Shown piece by piece: positions 1 through 6,978 of a DNA stretch of 22,293 nucleotides. Numbering within the stretch: the stretch's first letter is position 1; each line of letters begins with the position of its first letter. Below the pieces are notes generated by a model that did not search any database, had not been told where the DNA came from, and was given only the letters and a program-made list of their open reading frames with translations. The position numbers were made by a program, and so were the translations under genes. The DNA comes from Bacteroidota bacterium (lineage in GTDB: Bacteria > Bacteroidota > Bacteroidia > Flavobacteriales_F > PHOS-HE28), in the NCBI GenBank assembly GCA_023418095.1, contig JAEZDL010000210.1, forward strand, positions 1-22,293, in the 5' to 3' direction.

Positions 1-74
1 AAAGTTTGAGTTGGTTGGTTTAGTGAACTCTTGAGCAAATGTATCCGAGTGGCCTTTACTGTCAAGGGTTTCCG

Positions 75-112
75 GGCCAATGCTATGAAAATGTTGAAAA
101 CATTGGCCTTTT
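75..112 (+). terminator. Terminator-like hairpin (or operator dyad)
   Basis: A perfect 8-base inverted repeat, GGCCAATG at 75-82 and CATTGGCC at 101-108, encloses an 18-base loop and is followed by TTTT on the plus strand. It would suit termination of a plus-strand gene lying left of the window. On the minus strand no T-run follows, so it is a poor terminator for fmt. The large loop and short T-run keep confidence moderate; a protein-binding dyad is the alternative. Confidence 0.4.
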
Positions 113-199
113 GTTGATAACCTCGCCGGAATCCCGCCCCCAGCAAGGCTTTCGGAACTGTCGGGCAGGCTGGATCGTTGTTGATCACTTGTTAGTAAG
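91..199 (+). promoter_or_regulatory. Cluster of TGTTGATAA-like (DnaA-box-like) motifs
   Basis: Four related 11-mers occur here: ATGTTGAAAAC (91-101), TTGTTGATAAC (111-121), TTGTTGATCAC (178-188) and TTGTTAGTAAG (189-199), the last two in tandem. The second contains TGTTGATAA, one mismatch from TGTGGATAA, the complement of the classical DnaA box. The others have two to three mismatches. The region lies just downstream of fmt and is gene-free. Seen: the repeats. Inferred: DnaA or another initiator-type protein could bind. No other origin hallmark, such as a dnaA gene or a clear AT-rich unwinding element, is visible in the window. Confidence 0.3.
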
Positions 200-207
200 A
201 TGGACGC

Positions 208-1161
208 TCATTCGGCATGGATCGCATCTGGCGCGCGCATTCCCCGAAGGAATTCTACTGCGGCCATGCGACGTTTTCCTTCGGGCTGTACTTCGATCGC
301 TTCAAGCATACCATCGTTGCAGGCGATCCACATACTTCCGTGCTCTATCCTCACAGAACCGGGCCGTTGATCGGATGGAGCACCGCCGATCCGCGAACGC
401 AGGATCTTGAAATGCATCGATCCATCGTTCACACGAAGTCTGCACCAGGCGCCGGGGTACGGGCTCATTCCGCGGATCAGATCATGCACTTCCCGCACGC
501 TCCGATCCCAGTTTATCCGGCATGTGATGCTATCGATCTTCGGTGCGATCGGTGGTGGCGTGGTGTGCGGCCAGCTTTGTGGTCGTGGACGCAGCGTGCC
601 ATCGAAAAGTCCATTCACCGTTCTTACCATCAATTGCGATCCGGTGTGCATCATGCGATCATGCAGTTCACCGGCGGTCTCTTCAGCGCCGATCGGCATT
701 TCCTCCTGCAGCAGGATGTCGCCCGTATCGATCTCGTGCTGGATCCTGAAGGTGGTGACACCCGTGGTCCGTTCACCATTGATGATCGCCCAGTTGATCG
801 GTGCTGCGCCGCGGTAAGCGGGAAGGAGCGAGGCATGAAGGTTCACCGTGCCCAATGCTGGCTTGTTCCACACCACTTCGGGAAGCATGCGGAACGCTAC
901 AACTATATAAAGGGACGCATCGATCCGATCGAGCTCTGCGATGAACGCCGGATCCTTCAGTTTTTCAGGTTGAAGGATCGGAAGGCCGAGTTGCGATGCG
1001 CGTTGCTTCACAGCGGACGACTGCAACTTCTTTCCACGTCCGGCAGGTCTGTCCGGCGCCGTGATCACAGCGGCCACATCCATGCCTGCATCGATCAGCG
1101 CATCGAGCGTGGCCACCGCGAATTCCGGCGTACCCATGAAGATGAGTTTCGGTGCGCTCAT
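208..1161 (-). CDS. fmt: Methionyl-tRNA formyltransferase
   Basis: Transfers a formyl group from 10-formyl-tetrahydrofolate to Met-tRNA(fMet), making the cytoplasmic initiator tRNA. The 317-aa length is normal for Fmt. The N-terminal Rossmann-like part begins with KLIFMGTPEFAV. The family signature NLHASLLPAYRGAAPINW lies at about residues 107-124, and the catalytic Asn107, His109 and Asp145 (in IDTGD) are all present. The C-terminal OB-like domain, which contacts tRNA, occupies roughly residues 205-317. The ATG start overlaps the stop of the preceding glycosylase gene in an ATGA (1158-1161), so translation is probably coupled. It is the last gene of the recQ-mpg-fmt operon. Nothing looks broken. 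Confidence 0.97.
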   Translation of the reverse strand: MSAPKLIFMGTPEFAVATLDALIDAGMDVAAVITAPDRPAGRGKKLQSSAVKQRASQLGLPILQPEKLKDPAFIAELDRIDASLYIVVAFRMLPEVVWNKPALGTVNLHASLLPAYRGAAPINWAIINGERTTGVTTFRIQHEIDTGDILLQEEMPIGAEETAGELHDRMMHTGSQLMVRTVNGLFDGTLRPRPQSWPHTTPPPIAPKIDSITCRINWDRSVREVHDLIRGMSPYPGAWCRLRVNDGSMHFKILRSRIGGAPSDQRPGSVRIEHGSMWIACNDGMLEAIEVQPEGKRRMAAVEFLRGMRAPDAIHAE

Positions 1162-1751
1162 GATATCAGCAGCCGCGAAGGTTGTACAAGGAAACGGTAT
1201 GGCAACAGCGCATCGGCACCGGCGTAGTCCACCCCGATCCGCGGGCCTGCGATCACATCCTCATCCTTCACCTTTATACCATGGTCTTCCAGCCAGATCA
1301 GATCTCCGCACAGGTCCAATGCTGTGTGGATCGTTCGTATTCCCAAAGCTTGTGTCAAGGTTCCCGGACCAGAAGTGGTAGGTTTCGCGGGCGCTCTTCT
1401 TTTCGCCATTACATCCAACCCTGCGATCGGATGGATCGCGCGCACGAGCACAGCATGCGGAATGCCGGGCATGTTCGTAACGATGTTGAAGAGATGATGG
1501 ATGCCGTAACAGAGATACACGTACGAATAGCCGCCGATCCCGTACATCGGTGAATTGCGTGCCGTCCGTTTCCCACCGAAGGCGTGCGAAGCCCTGTCCT
1601 TCTCTCCCGCATATGCCTCCGTTTCGGTGATGATGCCGGCGGTAAGTTCACCATCGATCATGCTGTATAGCACCTTGCCGATCAATTGCCTGGCCACGCT
1701 CACCACATTCTCCTGCAGGTAGAGGTCCCGTTCGATCTTCCTCAATGTCAT
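1158..1751 (-). CDS. mpg: DNA-3-methyladenine glycosylase (AAG/MPG family)
   Basis: Monofunctional base-excision glycosylase of the mammalian AAG/MPG fold, which removes alkylated or deaminated purines such as 3-methyladenine. The protein is 197 aa, a usual bacterial length. The hallmark ITETEAYAG lies at about residues 41-49; its second Glu (Glu45) corresponds to the catalytic Glu125 of human AAG. It is followed by the conserved RASHAFGGKRTARNSPMYG stretch, YVYLCYGIHH, the FNIV asparagine motif and LVRAIHP. It sits between recQ and fmt with 4-base ATGA overlaps on both sides (1748-1751 and 1158-1161), making a repair/translation operon. Being MPG-fold, it is unrelated to E. coli Tag or AlkA. 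Confidence 0.95.
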   Translation of the reverse strand: MTLRKIERDLYLQENVVSVARQLIGKVLYSMIDGELTAGIITETEAYAGEKDRASHAFGGKRTARNSPMYGIGGYSYVYLCYGIHHLFNIVTNMPGIPHAVLVRAIHPIAGLDVMAKRRAPAKPTTSGPGTLTQALGIRTIHTALDLCGDLIWLEDHGIKVKDEDVIAGPRIGVDYAGADALLPYRFLVQPSRLLIS

Positions 1752-3556
1752 TTCCCTCTGTCGGCTTCTTCATCCATTCGCCACCGCAACATGTCCATCT
1801 CCGGACTTCCGGAATTCGCCAGCGTGGCGATCGCATCGTTCTGCTTGTTCGTTGAATTCCTCCGGCACACATCACAGTGGCCGCAATCCTGTGGATCGTG
1901 TTCATCGAAGTAGGCGAGCAACGATCTGGAGCGGCATACAGTGGAATTCTCCACGTAACCGATCATCGCGTTGAGGCGTTGCGTGGCGCGTTCCTTCCGA
2001 TCCTTCAATGCCACCGGATCCAGTTGGAGGCGTTGCGTATCCGCACGCGGAACAAGCAGGGTGATGGAAGGTGAATCGCTGCTCTTCCTGTAACTGATCA
2101 CCTTCATCCGATCGAGTTCCCTCAACCGTTCGATCACCGTGGAAACCTGCCATGCGTTCATGCGCGCAAGTTGTTTCTCATCGATGATCGAAGGTTCCTC
2201 GAACATTCCGCCGTACGATCGGAGCAGCGATTCGAGCAATGGGCCGAGCCGCGGATCGCCCACGCGCAAACGGTAGATCGTATCCGTCGTGGTGGTGATC
2301 AACGCGCGTGATGGCGATCGCACACCTTCGGACAACGCGATCCTCCCATCCAGTTCCAGGGCTTTCAACGCACTGCCCACGATCCCGATCGGAAGGCCGG
2401 TGCGATCGGCGATCGCGCGAAGGTCCACCGGATAGTTCTCCATCGATCCGGAACCGATCGCGATCCCGTTCATGTCGGCGAATGCCTGGTACACGCGACG
2501 AACGTCGGTCAATGGTGGAAAGGATGCTTCCAGTTTTTCCAACGCCCTTTCCCGGTCGCCCTCGGCGATGAGCAGGAAGGCATGCGCCGTGTCGCCATCC
2601 CGGCCGCCGCGACCAGCCTCCTGGTAATAGCTCTCCAGATCGGGCGGCAGGTCCATGTGGATCACCGTGCGCACATCGGGTTTGTCGATCCCCATGCCGA
2701 AGGCGTTCGTGGCCACCACGATGCGCGTTGCACCGGTCGTCCACGCCTTTTGGATCCGATCACGATCCTCGGCGGCCATTCCCGCGTGATAAGCTTCCGC
2801 ATCAAGGCCATGATGTTTCAGGAAATGGGCGATCCGCACAGTGCCTTTCCGATCGCGCAGATAGACCAACGCGGTGCCCGGCACATTGCGCAGGATCCGC
2901 AGCAACCGGCCTTGTTTATCCTCTCCGCGGCTCACCCAGAACACCAACTCCTTGCGTTGGAATCCGCTGCGGATGATGTTCGGGGAAGAGAAGGAAAGCT
3001 TCTCCATGATGTCCTGCGCCACCCTCTTCGTCGCAGAAGCGGTCAATGCGATCACAGGCACTTCGGGCCGCTGCACCCTGATCTCATGGATCTTCAGGTA
3101 GGATGGCCTGAAATCATAGCCCCATTGCGAAATGCAATGCGCTTCATCCACGGCGATCAACCCAAGTGGGATCCTGGGAAGTCTTCCGAGGAAATGGTCG
3201 GTGCCCAGCCTTTCAGGTGAAACGTATAGGAAGGAAAGCTTCCCGGCCAGCGCGCTGTCCAGCGCGTTCTCGATCTCGGCCTGTGTCATTCCGGAGATGA
3301 TCGCGCGTGCGGGGATCGATCGTTCGCGCAGGCGTGCCACCTGATCGCGCATGAGGGCGATAAGCGGTGAGATCACCAGACACAGTTTTCCGCTAGCGAT
3401 CGCGGGCACTTGGAAACACAGGCTTTTTCCACCACCTGTGGGCAGCAGTGCGAGCGTGTCGCGGCCTTCCAGGACCGATGCGATCACCTGCTCCTGCATC
3501 GGCCGGAACGTGGTGAAGCCCCAATGCCGCTGAAGTACTTCGTGGATCCCCGTCAT
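1748..3556 (-). CDS. recQ: RecQ-family ATP-dependent DNA helicase
   Basis: 3'-5' superfamily 2 DNA helicase acting in recombination and repair. The 602-aa protein begins with the RecQ signature WGFTTFRPMQEQVI (motif 0). It has Walker A TGGGKS at residues 40-45, DEAH at 137-140, ISQWGYDFRPSY just after it, ATNAFGMGIDKPDVR and QEAGRGGRDG (motif VI). A winged-helix-like region follows. A four-cysteine cluster (one Cys, then C-GH-C-DV-C) sits near residues 545-570, close to the C-terminus rather than directly after the helicase core as in E. coli RecQ, and no HRDC domain is visible. This resembles a RecQ subgroup I know from Bacteroidota. It is the first gene of a three-gene operon, divergent from ilvE. 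Confidence 0.94.
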   Translation of the reverse strand: MTGIHEVLQRHWGFTTFRPMQEQVIASVLEGRDTLALLPTGGGKSLCFQVPAIASGKLCLVISPLIALMRDQVARLRERSIPARAIISGMTQAEIENALDSALAGKLSFLYVSPERLGTDHFLGRLPRIPLGLIAVDEAHCISQWGYDFRPSYLKIHEIRVQRPEVPVIALTASATKRVAQDIMEKLSFSSPNIIRSGFQRKELVFWVSRGEDKQGRLLRILRNVPGTALVYLRDRKGTVRIAHFLKHHGLDAEAYHAGMAAEDRDRIQKAWTTGATRIVVATNAFGMGIDKPDVRTVIHMDLPPDLESYYQEAGRGGRDGDTAHAFLLIAEGDRERALEKLEASFPPLTDVRRVYQAFADMNGIAIGSGSMENYPVDLRAIADRTGLPIGIVGSALKALELDGRIALSEGVRSPSRALITTTTDTIYRLRVGDPRLGPLLESLLRSYGGMFEEPSIIDEKQLARMNAWQVSTVIERLRELDRMKVISYRKSSDSPSITLLVPRADTQRLQLDPVALKDRKERATQRLNAMIGYVENSTVCRSRSLLAYFDEHDPQDCGHCDVCRRNSTNKQNDAIATLANSGSPEMDMLRWRMDEEADRGK

Positions 3557-3590
3557 GCCCGATCGGCCTTCGTACCGGCCATTTCCCTTG

Positions 3591-3598
3591 CAAAGGCA
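3591..3598 (-). promoter_or_regulatory. Candidate -7 element for recQ operon
   Basis: Read on the minus strand this is TGCCTTTG, seven of eight matches to the Bacteroidota -7 consensus TAnnTTTG, about 34 bases upstream of the recQ start. Its CAAAGG half forms a dyad with the CCTTTG of the ilvE element at 3608-3613. No convincing -33 element was identified. Confidence 0.33.
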
Positions 3599-3605
3599 GG
3601 AGGGT

Positions 3606-3613
3606 TACCTTTG
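3606..3613 (+). promoter_or_regulatory. Candidate -7 element for ilvE
   Basis: TACCTTTG is a full match to the Bacteroidota -7 consensus TAnnTTTG. It ends 10 bases before the ATG at 3624, so the mRNA leader would be only a few bases long, or about 22 bases if translation begins at 3642. A possible TTG at 3588-3590 is somewhat too close for a standard -33 element. Confidence 0.5.
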
Positions 3614-3623
3614 TGCCAGTTCG

Positions 3624-4709
3624 ATGAAAAGTACAAGTTCCATGATCATTTCCGGGCAAAAGATAGTTACGCAACGTACCGAGCGATCACGTTTGTCCGG
3701 CACGGACCTTACGAACATCAAGTTCGGCCGGGTCTTCAGCGATCACATGTTCGTGATGGACTATGCCGATGGTGACTGGAGCTCGCCGCGGATCGAACCG
3801 TTCGGTGATATCACCATGAGCCCCGCCTCCTCGGTGCTTCACTACGGCCAGTCGATCTTCGAAGGGTTGAAGGCCTATCGCAGCGCGGATGGCGGCATCA
3901 ACATCTTCAGGCCACAGGCGAACGCACGGCGGATGAACCGGAGCGCGCAGCGCATGTGCATGCCTACCGTACCGGAGGAACTTTTCATGGACGCGATGAT
4001 CGAGCTGATCAGGCTGGATCGCGATTGGATCCCCGAAGGGGAGGACAGCGCCCTTTACATCCGGCCGTTCATGATCGCCGCCGATGATTACATCGGCATC
4101 AAGCCGAGCGATACGTACAAGTTCATGATCTTCACGTGCCCGGTACGGGGTTACTACAGCGAGCCTGTGCGCGTGCGGATCGAGATGGAATACAGCAGGG
4201 CATTTCCCGGTGGCACCGGTTTCGCGAAGTGTGCCGGCAACTATGCCGCGGCATTGTATCCCACGAAACTCGCACAGGAGAAAGGCATCCACCAACAGAT
4301 CTGGACCGATGCGATCGAACATAAGTACATCGAGGAGAGCGGCACGATGAACGTGTTCTTCATGATCGATGGAACGCTGCGCACGCCCGATGCGGGCAAC
4401 ACCGTGCTCGAAGGGATCACGCGCGACAGCATGATCCAGCTCGCGAAGAAGGAAGGTGTTCCGATCAAGGTGGGAAAAGTGGCCGTGGAAGAAGTGGTGG
4501 AAGCGGCGCGGAAAGGAACGTTGCAGGAAGCATTCGGCGCAGGCACCGCCGCCACGATCGCCCACATCCAGAGCATCGAGGTGAATAACGATGTGTTCCA
4601 GTTACCGCCCGTCGATCAACGAAAAGTATCCAACCACCTTGCAGCCCTTCTTGATGATATCCGCCGTGGCAAGGTGAAGGATGAGTTCGGCTGGATGGTA
4701 CGCGCCTGA
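3624..4709 (+). CDS. ilvE: Branched-chain amino acid aminotransferase
   Basis: PLP-dependent class IV (fold type IV) aminotransferase interconverting Leu, Ile and Val with their 2-oxo acids, using 2-oxoglutarate/glutamate. It has the type II BCAT look: FSDHMFVMDYADGDW near the start, LHYGQSIFEGLKAYR and RMCMP. The PLP Schiff-base lysine lies in FAKCAGNYAAALYP (Lys202 in this numbering), and the class IV signature runs from EESGTMNVFF to GITRD. The open frame extends upstream to 3555, but the -7 element at 3606-3613 lies inside that extension, so 3624 (361 aa) or 3642 (355 aa) is the likely start. The stop codon directly abuts the stop of the convergent SiaC-like gene, leaving no space for a terminator. 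Confidence 0.95.
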   Translation: MKSTSSMIISGQKIVTQRTERSRLSGTDLTNIKFGRVFSDHMFVMDYADGDWSSPRIEPFGDITMSPASSVLHYGQSIFEGLKAYRSADGGINIFRPQANARRMNRSAQRMCMPTVPEELFMDAMIELIRLDRDWIPEGEDSALYIRPFMIAADDYIGIKPSDTYKFMIFTCPVRGYYSEPVRVRIEMEYSRAFPGGTGFAKCAGNYAAALYPTKLAQEKGIHQQIWTDAIEHKYIEESGTMNVFFMIDGTLRTPDAGNTVLEGITRDSMIQLAKKEGVPIKVGKVAVEEVVEAARKGTLQEAFGAGTAATIAHIQSIEVNNDVFQLPPVDQRKVSNHLAALLDDIRRGKVKDEFGWMVRA

Positions 4710-5102
4710 TCAGAAAAGGTCCTTCACTTCAATGAACTTGAAGTCCAGGCCGAAGAAGCTCTGGTAATCCTTCCCCGTCTCGGCCATCTCCTCGTCGCCG
4801 GTCTCGTAGTGCCAGTTCACCTGCACTTTCTGGCCGCGCTCGGTAACGGCATCGAGCTTCTGGAAGATGTTGTACAGGTGTTTCGATGAACTGGTGTCGA
4901 GGTAATCGAGCTTCATGTTCACCGTGGTCTCGCCCTTGGGTTCCTGCAGATATTCCTCCAGCCAGCGGTACACGCGGGAGTAGAACTGTTCCGAATTGTG
5001 CGGCAGCGATCGGCCGATGAATTCAAGAAGACCTTGTTCAAGGTCCAGGTCGATCTGTGGTGATGTATCGGTGCGATCGATGTGAAAACGCTTCGTGGCC
5101 AT
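4710..5102 (-). CDS. SiaC-family (DUF1987) regulatory phosphoprotein
   Basis: This 130-aa protein matches the DUF1987/SiaC family from memory: an N-terminal TDTSPQIDLD strand, FIGRSLPHNSEQFY, YLDTSSSKHLYNIFQKLD, and an acidic end with GDEEMAETGKDY. In Pseudomonas, SiaC is an anti-sigma-antagonist-like partner controlled by phosphorylation of a Thr in the LDTSSSK-type motif; Thr70 sits there here. The start at 5102 (MATKRFHI) is chosen because the 26 residues upstream do not resemble the family. A possible -7 element, CACCTTTG, lies on the minus strand at 5131-5124. No SiaB kinase or SiaA phosphatase homologue is visible next to it, so its partners must be encoded elsewhere. Its local role is unknown. 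Confidence 0.82.
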   Translation of the reverse strand: MATKRFHIDRTDTSPQIDLDLEQGLLEFIGRSLPHNSEQFYSRVYRWLEEYLQEPKGETTVNMKLDYLDTSSSKHLYNIFQKLDAVTERGQKVQVNWHYETGDEEMAETGKDYQSFFGLDFKFIEVKDLF

Positions 5103-5222
5103 GACCGTAACGATGAGTTCGGCCAAAGGTGATGTACGGCCAGCAACGAAAGATCCACGCTGCCCGCATCCGATCAACAACCATGGGTGGATAACGGCGT
5201 GGCGATCGGCACCGATCGAAGA

Positions 5223-5636
5223 TCAGCGGCTGCGGTATTCCGTGAGGATCTGGCTGTCCGTTGGCAGTACGATCTCGCTGTCGTTCGCGCGGCGAACCCA
5301 GTACATGTATTTGCCGGTACCTAAACAGGCGTAGGCGTTCATTTGTTCACCGGGGGCGAGCGCCTTCACGGGAAAGGTGCGCCAGATGCCGCCCTTCTCT
5401 TCGAGGGCGACCTTCACTTCGATCACATCCCCACAGGTGTTCTGCAGATCCACCTGGTAGGTGCCGCTGTGATCGCGTTTGAGGTCGGCGGTGTAGGCCT
5501 CGCAATTCGCGCATGGCTGGCCCCAACTGCTGTTCTTCTTGGTAAGGCAACCGGAGTAATTACGATCCTGCGCTCCTGCCCAGAACGCGATCAGCAACAG
5601 CCAGATCAAGATCAGGATCCTTTTGTGTCTCATCAT
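5223..5636 (-). CDS. Small exported protein of unknown function
   Basis: About 137 aa. A clear signal peptide (MMRHKRILILIWLLLIAFWAGAQ, split here as positive N-terminus, hydrophobic core and AQ cleavage region) is followed by a roughly 110-residue mature domain. That domain carries cysteines in YSGCL, PCANCEA, NTCGD and YACLG, which could form disulfides in the periplasm or outside the cell. No family is recognised. The start is taken at the double Met (5636), where the signal peptide begins; the 40 residues upstream in the open frame are Arg/Ser-rich and overlap the divergent gene's start. It is divergent from the coiled-coil protein at 5732, and the two share a 95-base intergenic region containing a 9-base inverted repeat. 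Confidence 0.72.
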   Translation of the reverse strand: MMRHKRILILIWLLLIAFWAGAQDRNYSGCLTKKNSSWGQPCANCEAYTADLKRDHSGTYQVDLQNTCGDVIEVKVALEEKGGIWRTFPVKALAPGEQMNAYACLGTGKYMYWVRRANDSEIVLPTDSQILTEYRSR

Positions 5637-5655
5637 GCTCGCGCGGGTTATGGCA

Positions 5656-5728
5656 CTTCTTACGCGATCACGCGATCCGGGTTTCAACCTTCGCTGCGAA
5701 ACCGATCGGGACACCTTCCCGTAAGAAG
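5656..5728. repeat. 9-base inverted repeat in divergent promoter region
   Basis: CTTCTTACG at 5656-5664 and CGTAAGAAG at 5720-5728 are perfect inverted copies 55 bases apart. They lie between the divergent starts at 5636 and 5732, one arm 19 bases from one start codon and the other 3 bases from the other. They could be paired sites for one regulator, or leader elements on each transcript. Confidence 0.45.
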
Positions 5729-5731
5729 CGC

Positions 5732-6958
5732 ATGCGCGGATCCATTCGCTTTTCACTGCCGCTTCGACTCCTGCTCCTTTTTTCCGGGGCGATCATTTCA
5801 TTCCAGCTCGATGCACAGTTCACGATAAACGGCCGGTTGAAGATCGATGGCGGCGACATCAGCGGTTCGCGGTTGGTGGTGTATCGCAACGGACAGAAGG
5901 AACGCACCATCACCAAGGACCTTCAGAAATTCAGCATGGACCTTGATCTGAACGCGAACTATATCCTGAGCTTCGAGAAGGACGGATTCGTATCGAAGAA
6001 GTTATCCTTCAACACGAATGTTCCGCCGGAGATGGCCGCCCAGGCCTTTACGCCCTTCGATTATGCGGTCTCGCTCTTCAAGCAGTACGACGACCTGAAC
6101 ATGATCGTGTTCAACCAACCTGTGGGCATCATCCGTTACGAACCTTCAGTGGGCGACTTCGATTACGACACGGATTACACCAGGTCGATCCAGTCGCAAT
6201 TGCAACAGGCGCTGGATGCGGTCGCGAAAAAACAGAAAGAGGAAGCGGAGAACGCAGCTGCCGAAGCAAAGCGGAAAGCTGCGGAAGAAAAGGAACAGGC
6301 CAGGTTGAAGGAGGAGGCTGCAAAACTCGCTGCAGAGAAGGCAAAGGCCGATGCCGAAGCCGCAAAACTTGCCGAAGCAAAGGTGAAGGCCGATGCGGAG
6401 GCGAAAAAGCTGGCCGAGGCGAAAGCGAAAGCCGAAGAGAAAGCGAAGGCCGATGCGCTTGCGAAGGAGCAGGCGAAGAAAGTGGAAGAGAAGGGAACGG
6501 CCGAAGCGCCAGCGAAGCAGAAGCCTGAACAACCGGCTCCAGTGAAGATGTCTGCACCCGCTGCACCCGTAGCGGCGAAGCCAGCACCGAAGGCTGTCGT
6601 TAAACCCGCACCGATCCAGCGAAAGCAGGCAGGTGATCCCATGCTGGCGCATATGAATTCGGGAAGTGATCAGCGCCGATCGATAACGGTGGCCACAGAT
6701 CAAGAGGAACGGCCACCGGTGGAGATGGTGGACGAGATCACCGATCGGAAGGAGGAACTTTTCGTGGAGCCCAACAAGGTGATGACCGTGGTGCACATCA
6801 CTGCCGGTGATGTTGTGACCGAGTACCGGAAAGTGATCCACAAATGGGGAGCAACTTTTTATTTCAAGAACGGCGAGACCTGCACGCAACTGATCTACGA
6901 GAAGGAAGCATACGGCGAAAGTCTCGCCGGTGCCACCCCGCGCAGCAAGTTCAATTGA
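5732..6958 (+). CDS. Exported Ala/Lys-rich coiled-coil protein
   Basis: 408 aa. Residues 1-29 look like a signal peptide ending DAQ. Residues 30-100 resemble a carboxypeptidase-regulatory-like beta domain (INGRLKIDGGDISGSRLVVYRNGQ), common in Bacteroidota envelope proteins. Residues 150-260 form a long heptad-like Ala/Lys/Glu helix of KAKADAEAAKLAEAK type, superficially like TolA, followed by a Pro/Ala/Lys linker (about 260-300). A C-terminal globular domain (about 330-408) ends with VVTEYRKVIHKWGATFYFKNG. No enzyme motifs are seen. I infer a periplasmic or envelope-spanning structural protein; the TolA resemblance may be compositional only. It is divergent from the small exported protein, and vsr follows after 20 bases. 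Confidence 0.8.
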   Translation: MRGSIRFSLPLRLLLLFSGAIISFQLDAQFTINGRLKIDGGDISGSRLVVYRNGQKERTITKDLQKFSMDLDLNANYILSFEKDGFVSKKLSFNTNVPPEMAAQAFTPFDYAVSLFKQYDDLNMIVFNQPVGIIRYEPSVGDFDYDTDYTRSIQSQLQQALDAVAKKQKEEAENAAAEAKRKAAEEKEQARLKEEAAKLAAEKAKADAEAAKLAEAKVKADAEAKKLAEAKAKAEEKAKADALAKEQAKKVEEKGTAEAPAKQKPEQPAPVKMSAPAAPVAAKPAPKAVVKPAPIQRKQAGDPMLAHMNSGSDQRRSITVATDQEERPPVEMVDEITDRKEELFVEPNKVMTVVHITAGDVVTEYRKVIHKWGATFYFKNGETCTQLIYEKEAYGESLAGATPRSKFN

Positions 6959-6966
6959 AGGCGCTG

Positions 6967-6974
6967 TAAACTTG
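6967..6974 (+). promoter_or_regulatory. Candidate -7 element for vsr
   Basis: TAAACTTG is seven of eight matches to TAnnTTTG and ends four bases before the vsr ATG, in the 20-base gap after the coiled-coil gene. It would give a nearly leaderless vsr transcript. Read-through from the upstream gene is equally possible. Confidence 0.3.
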
Positions 6975-6978
6975 CGGC

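Noticed and set aside
39..410. 123-aa plus-strand frame at the window start
   Set aside because: It runs through the hairpin and into fmt antisense; it is Cys/Arg-rich, with no family resemblance and no promoter.
217..1227. Long plus-strand frame (336 aa) opposite fmt and mpg
   Set aside because: It is antisense to two unmistakable enzymes with complete motifs; its translation is His/Arg/Cys-rich with no family pattern.
3687..4565. 292-aa minus-strand frame opposite ilvE
   Set aside because: Antisense shadow of a well-conserved aminotransferase; His/Asp/Arg-rich with no recognisable domain.
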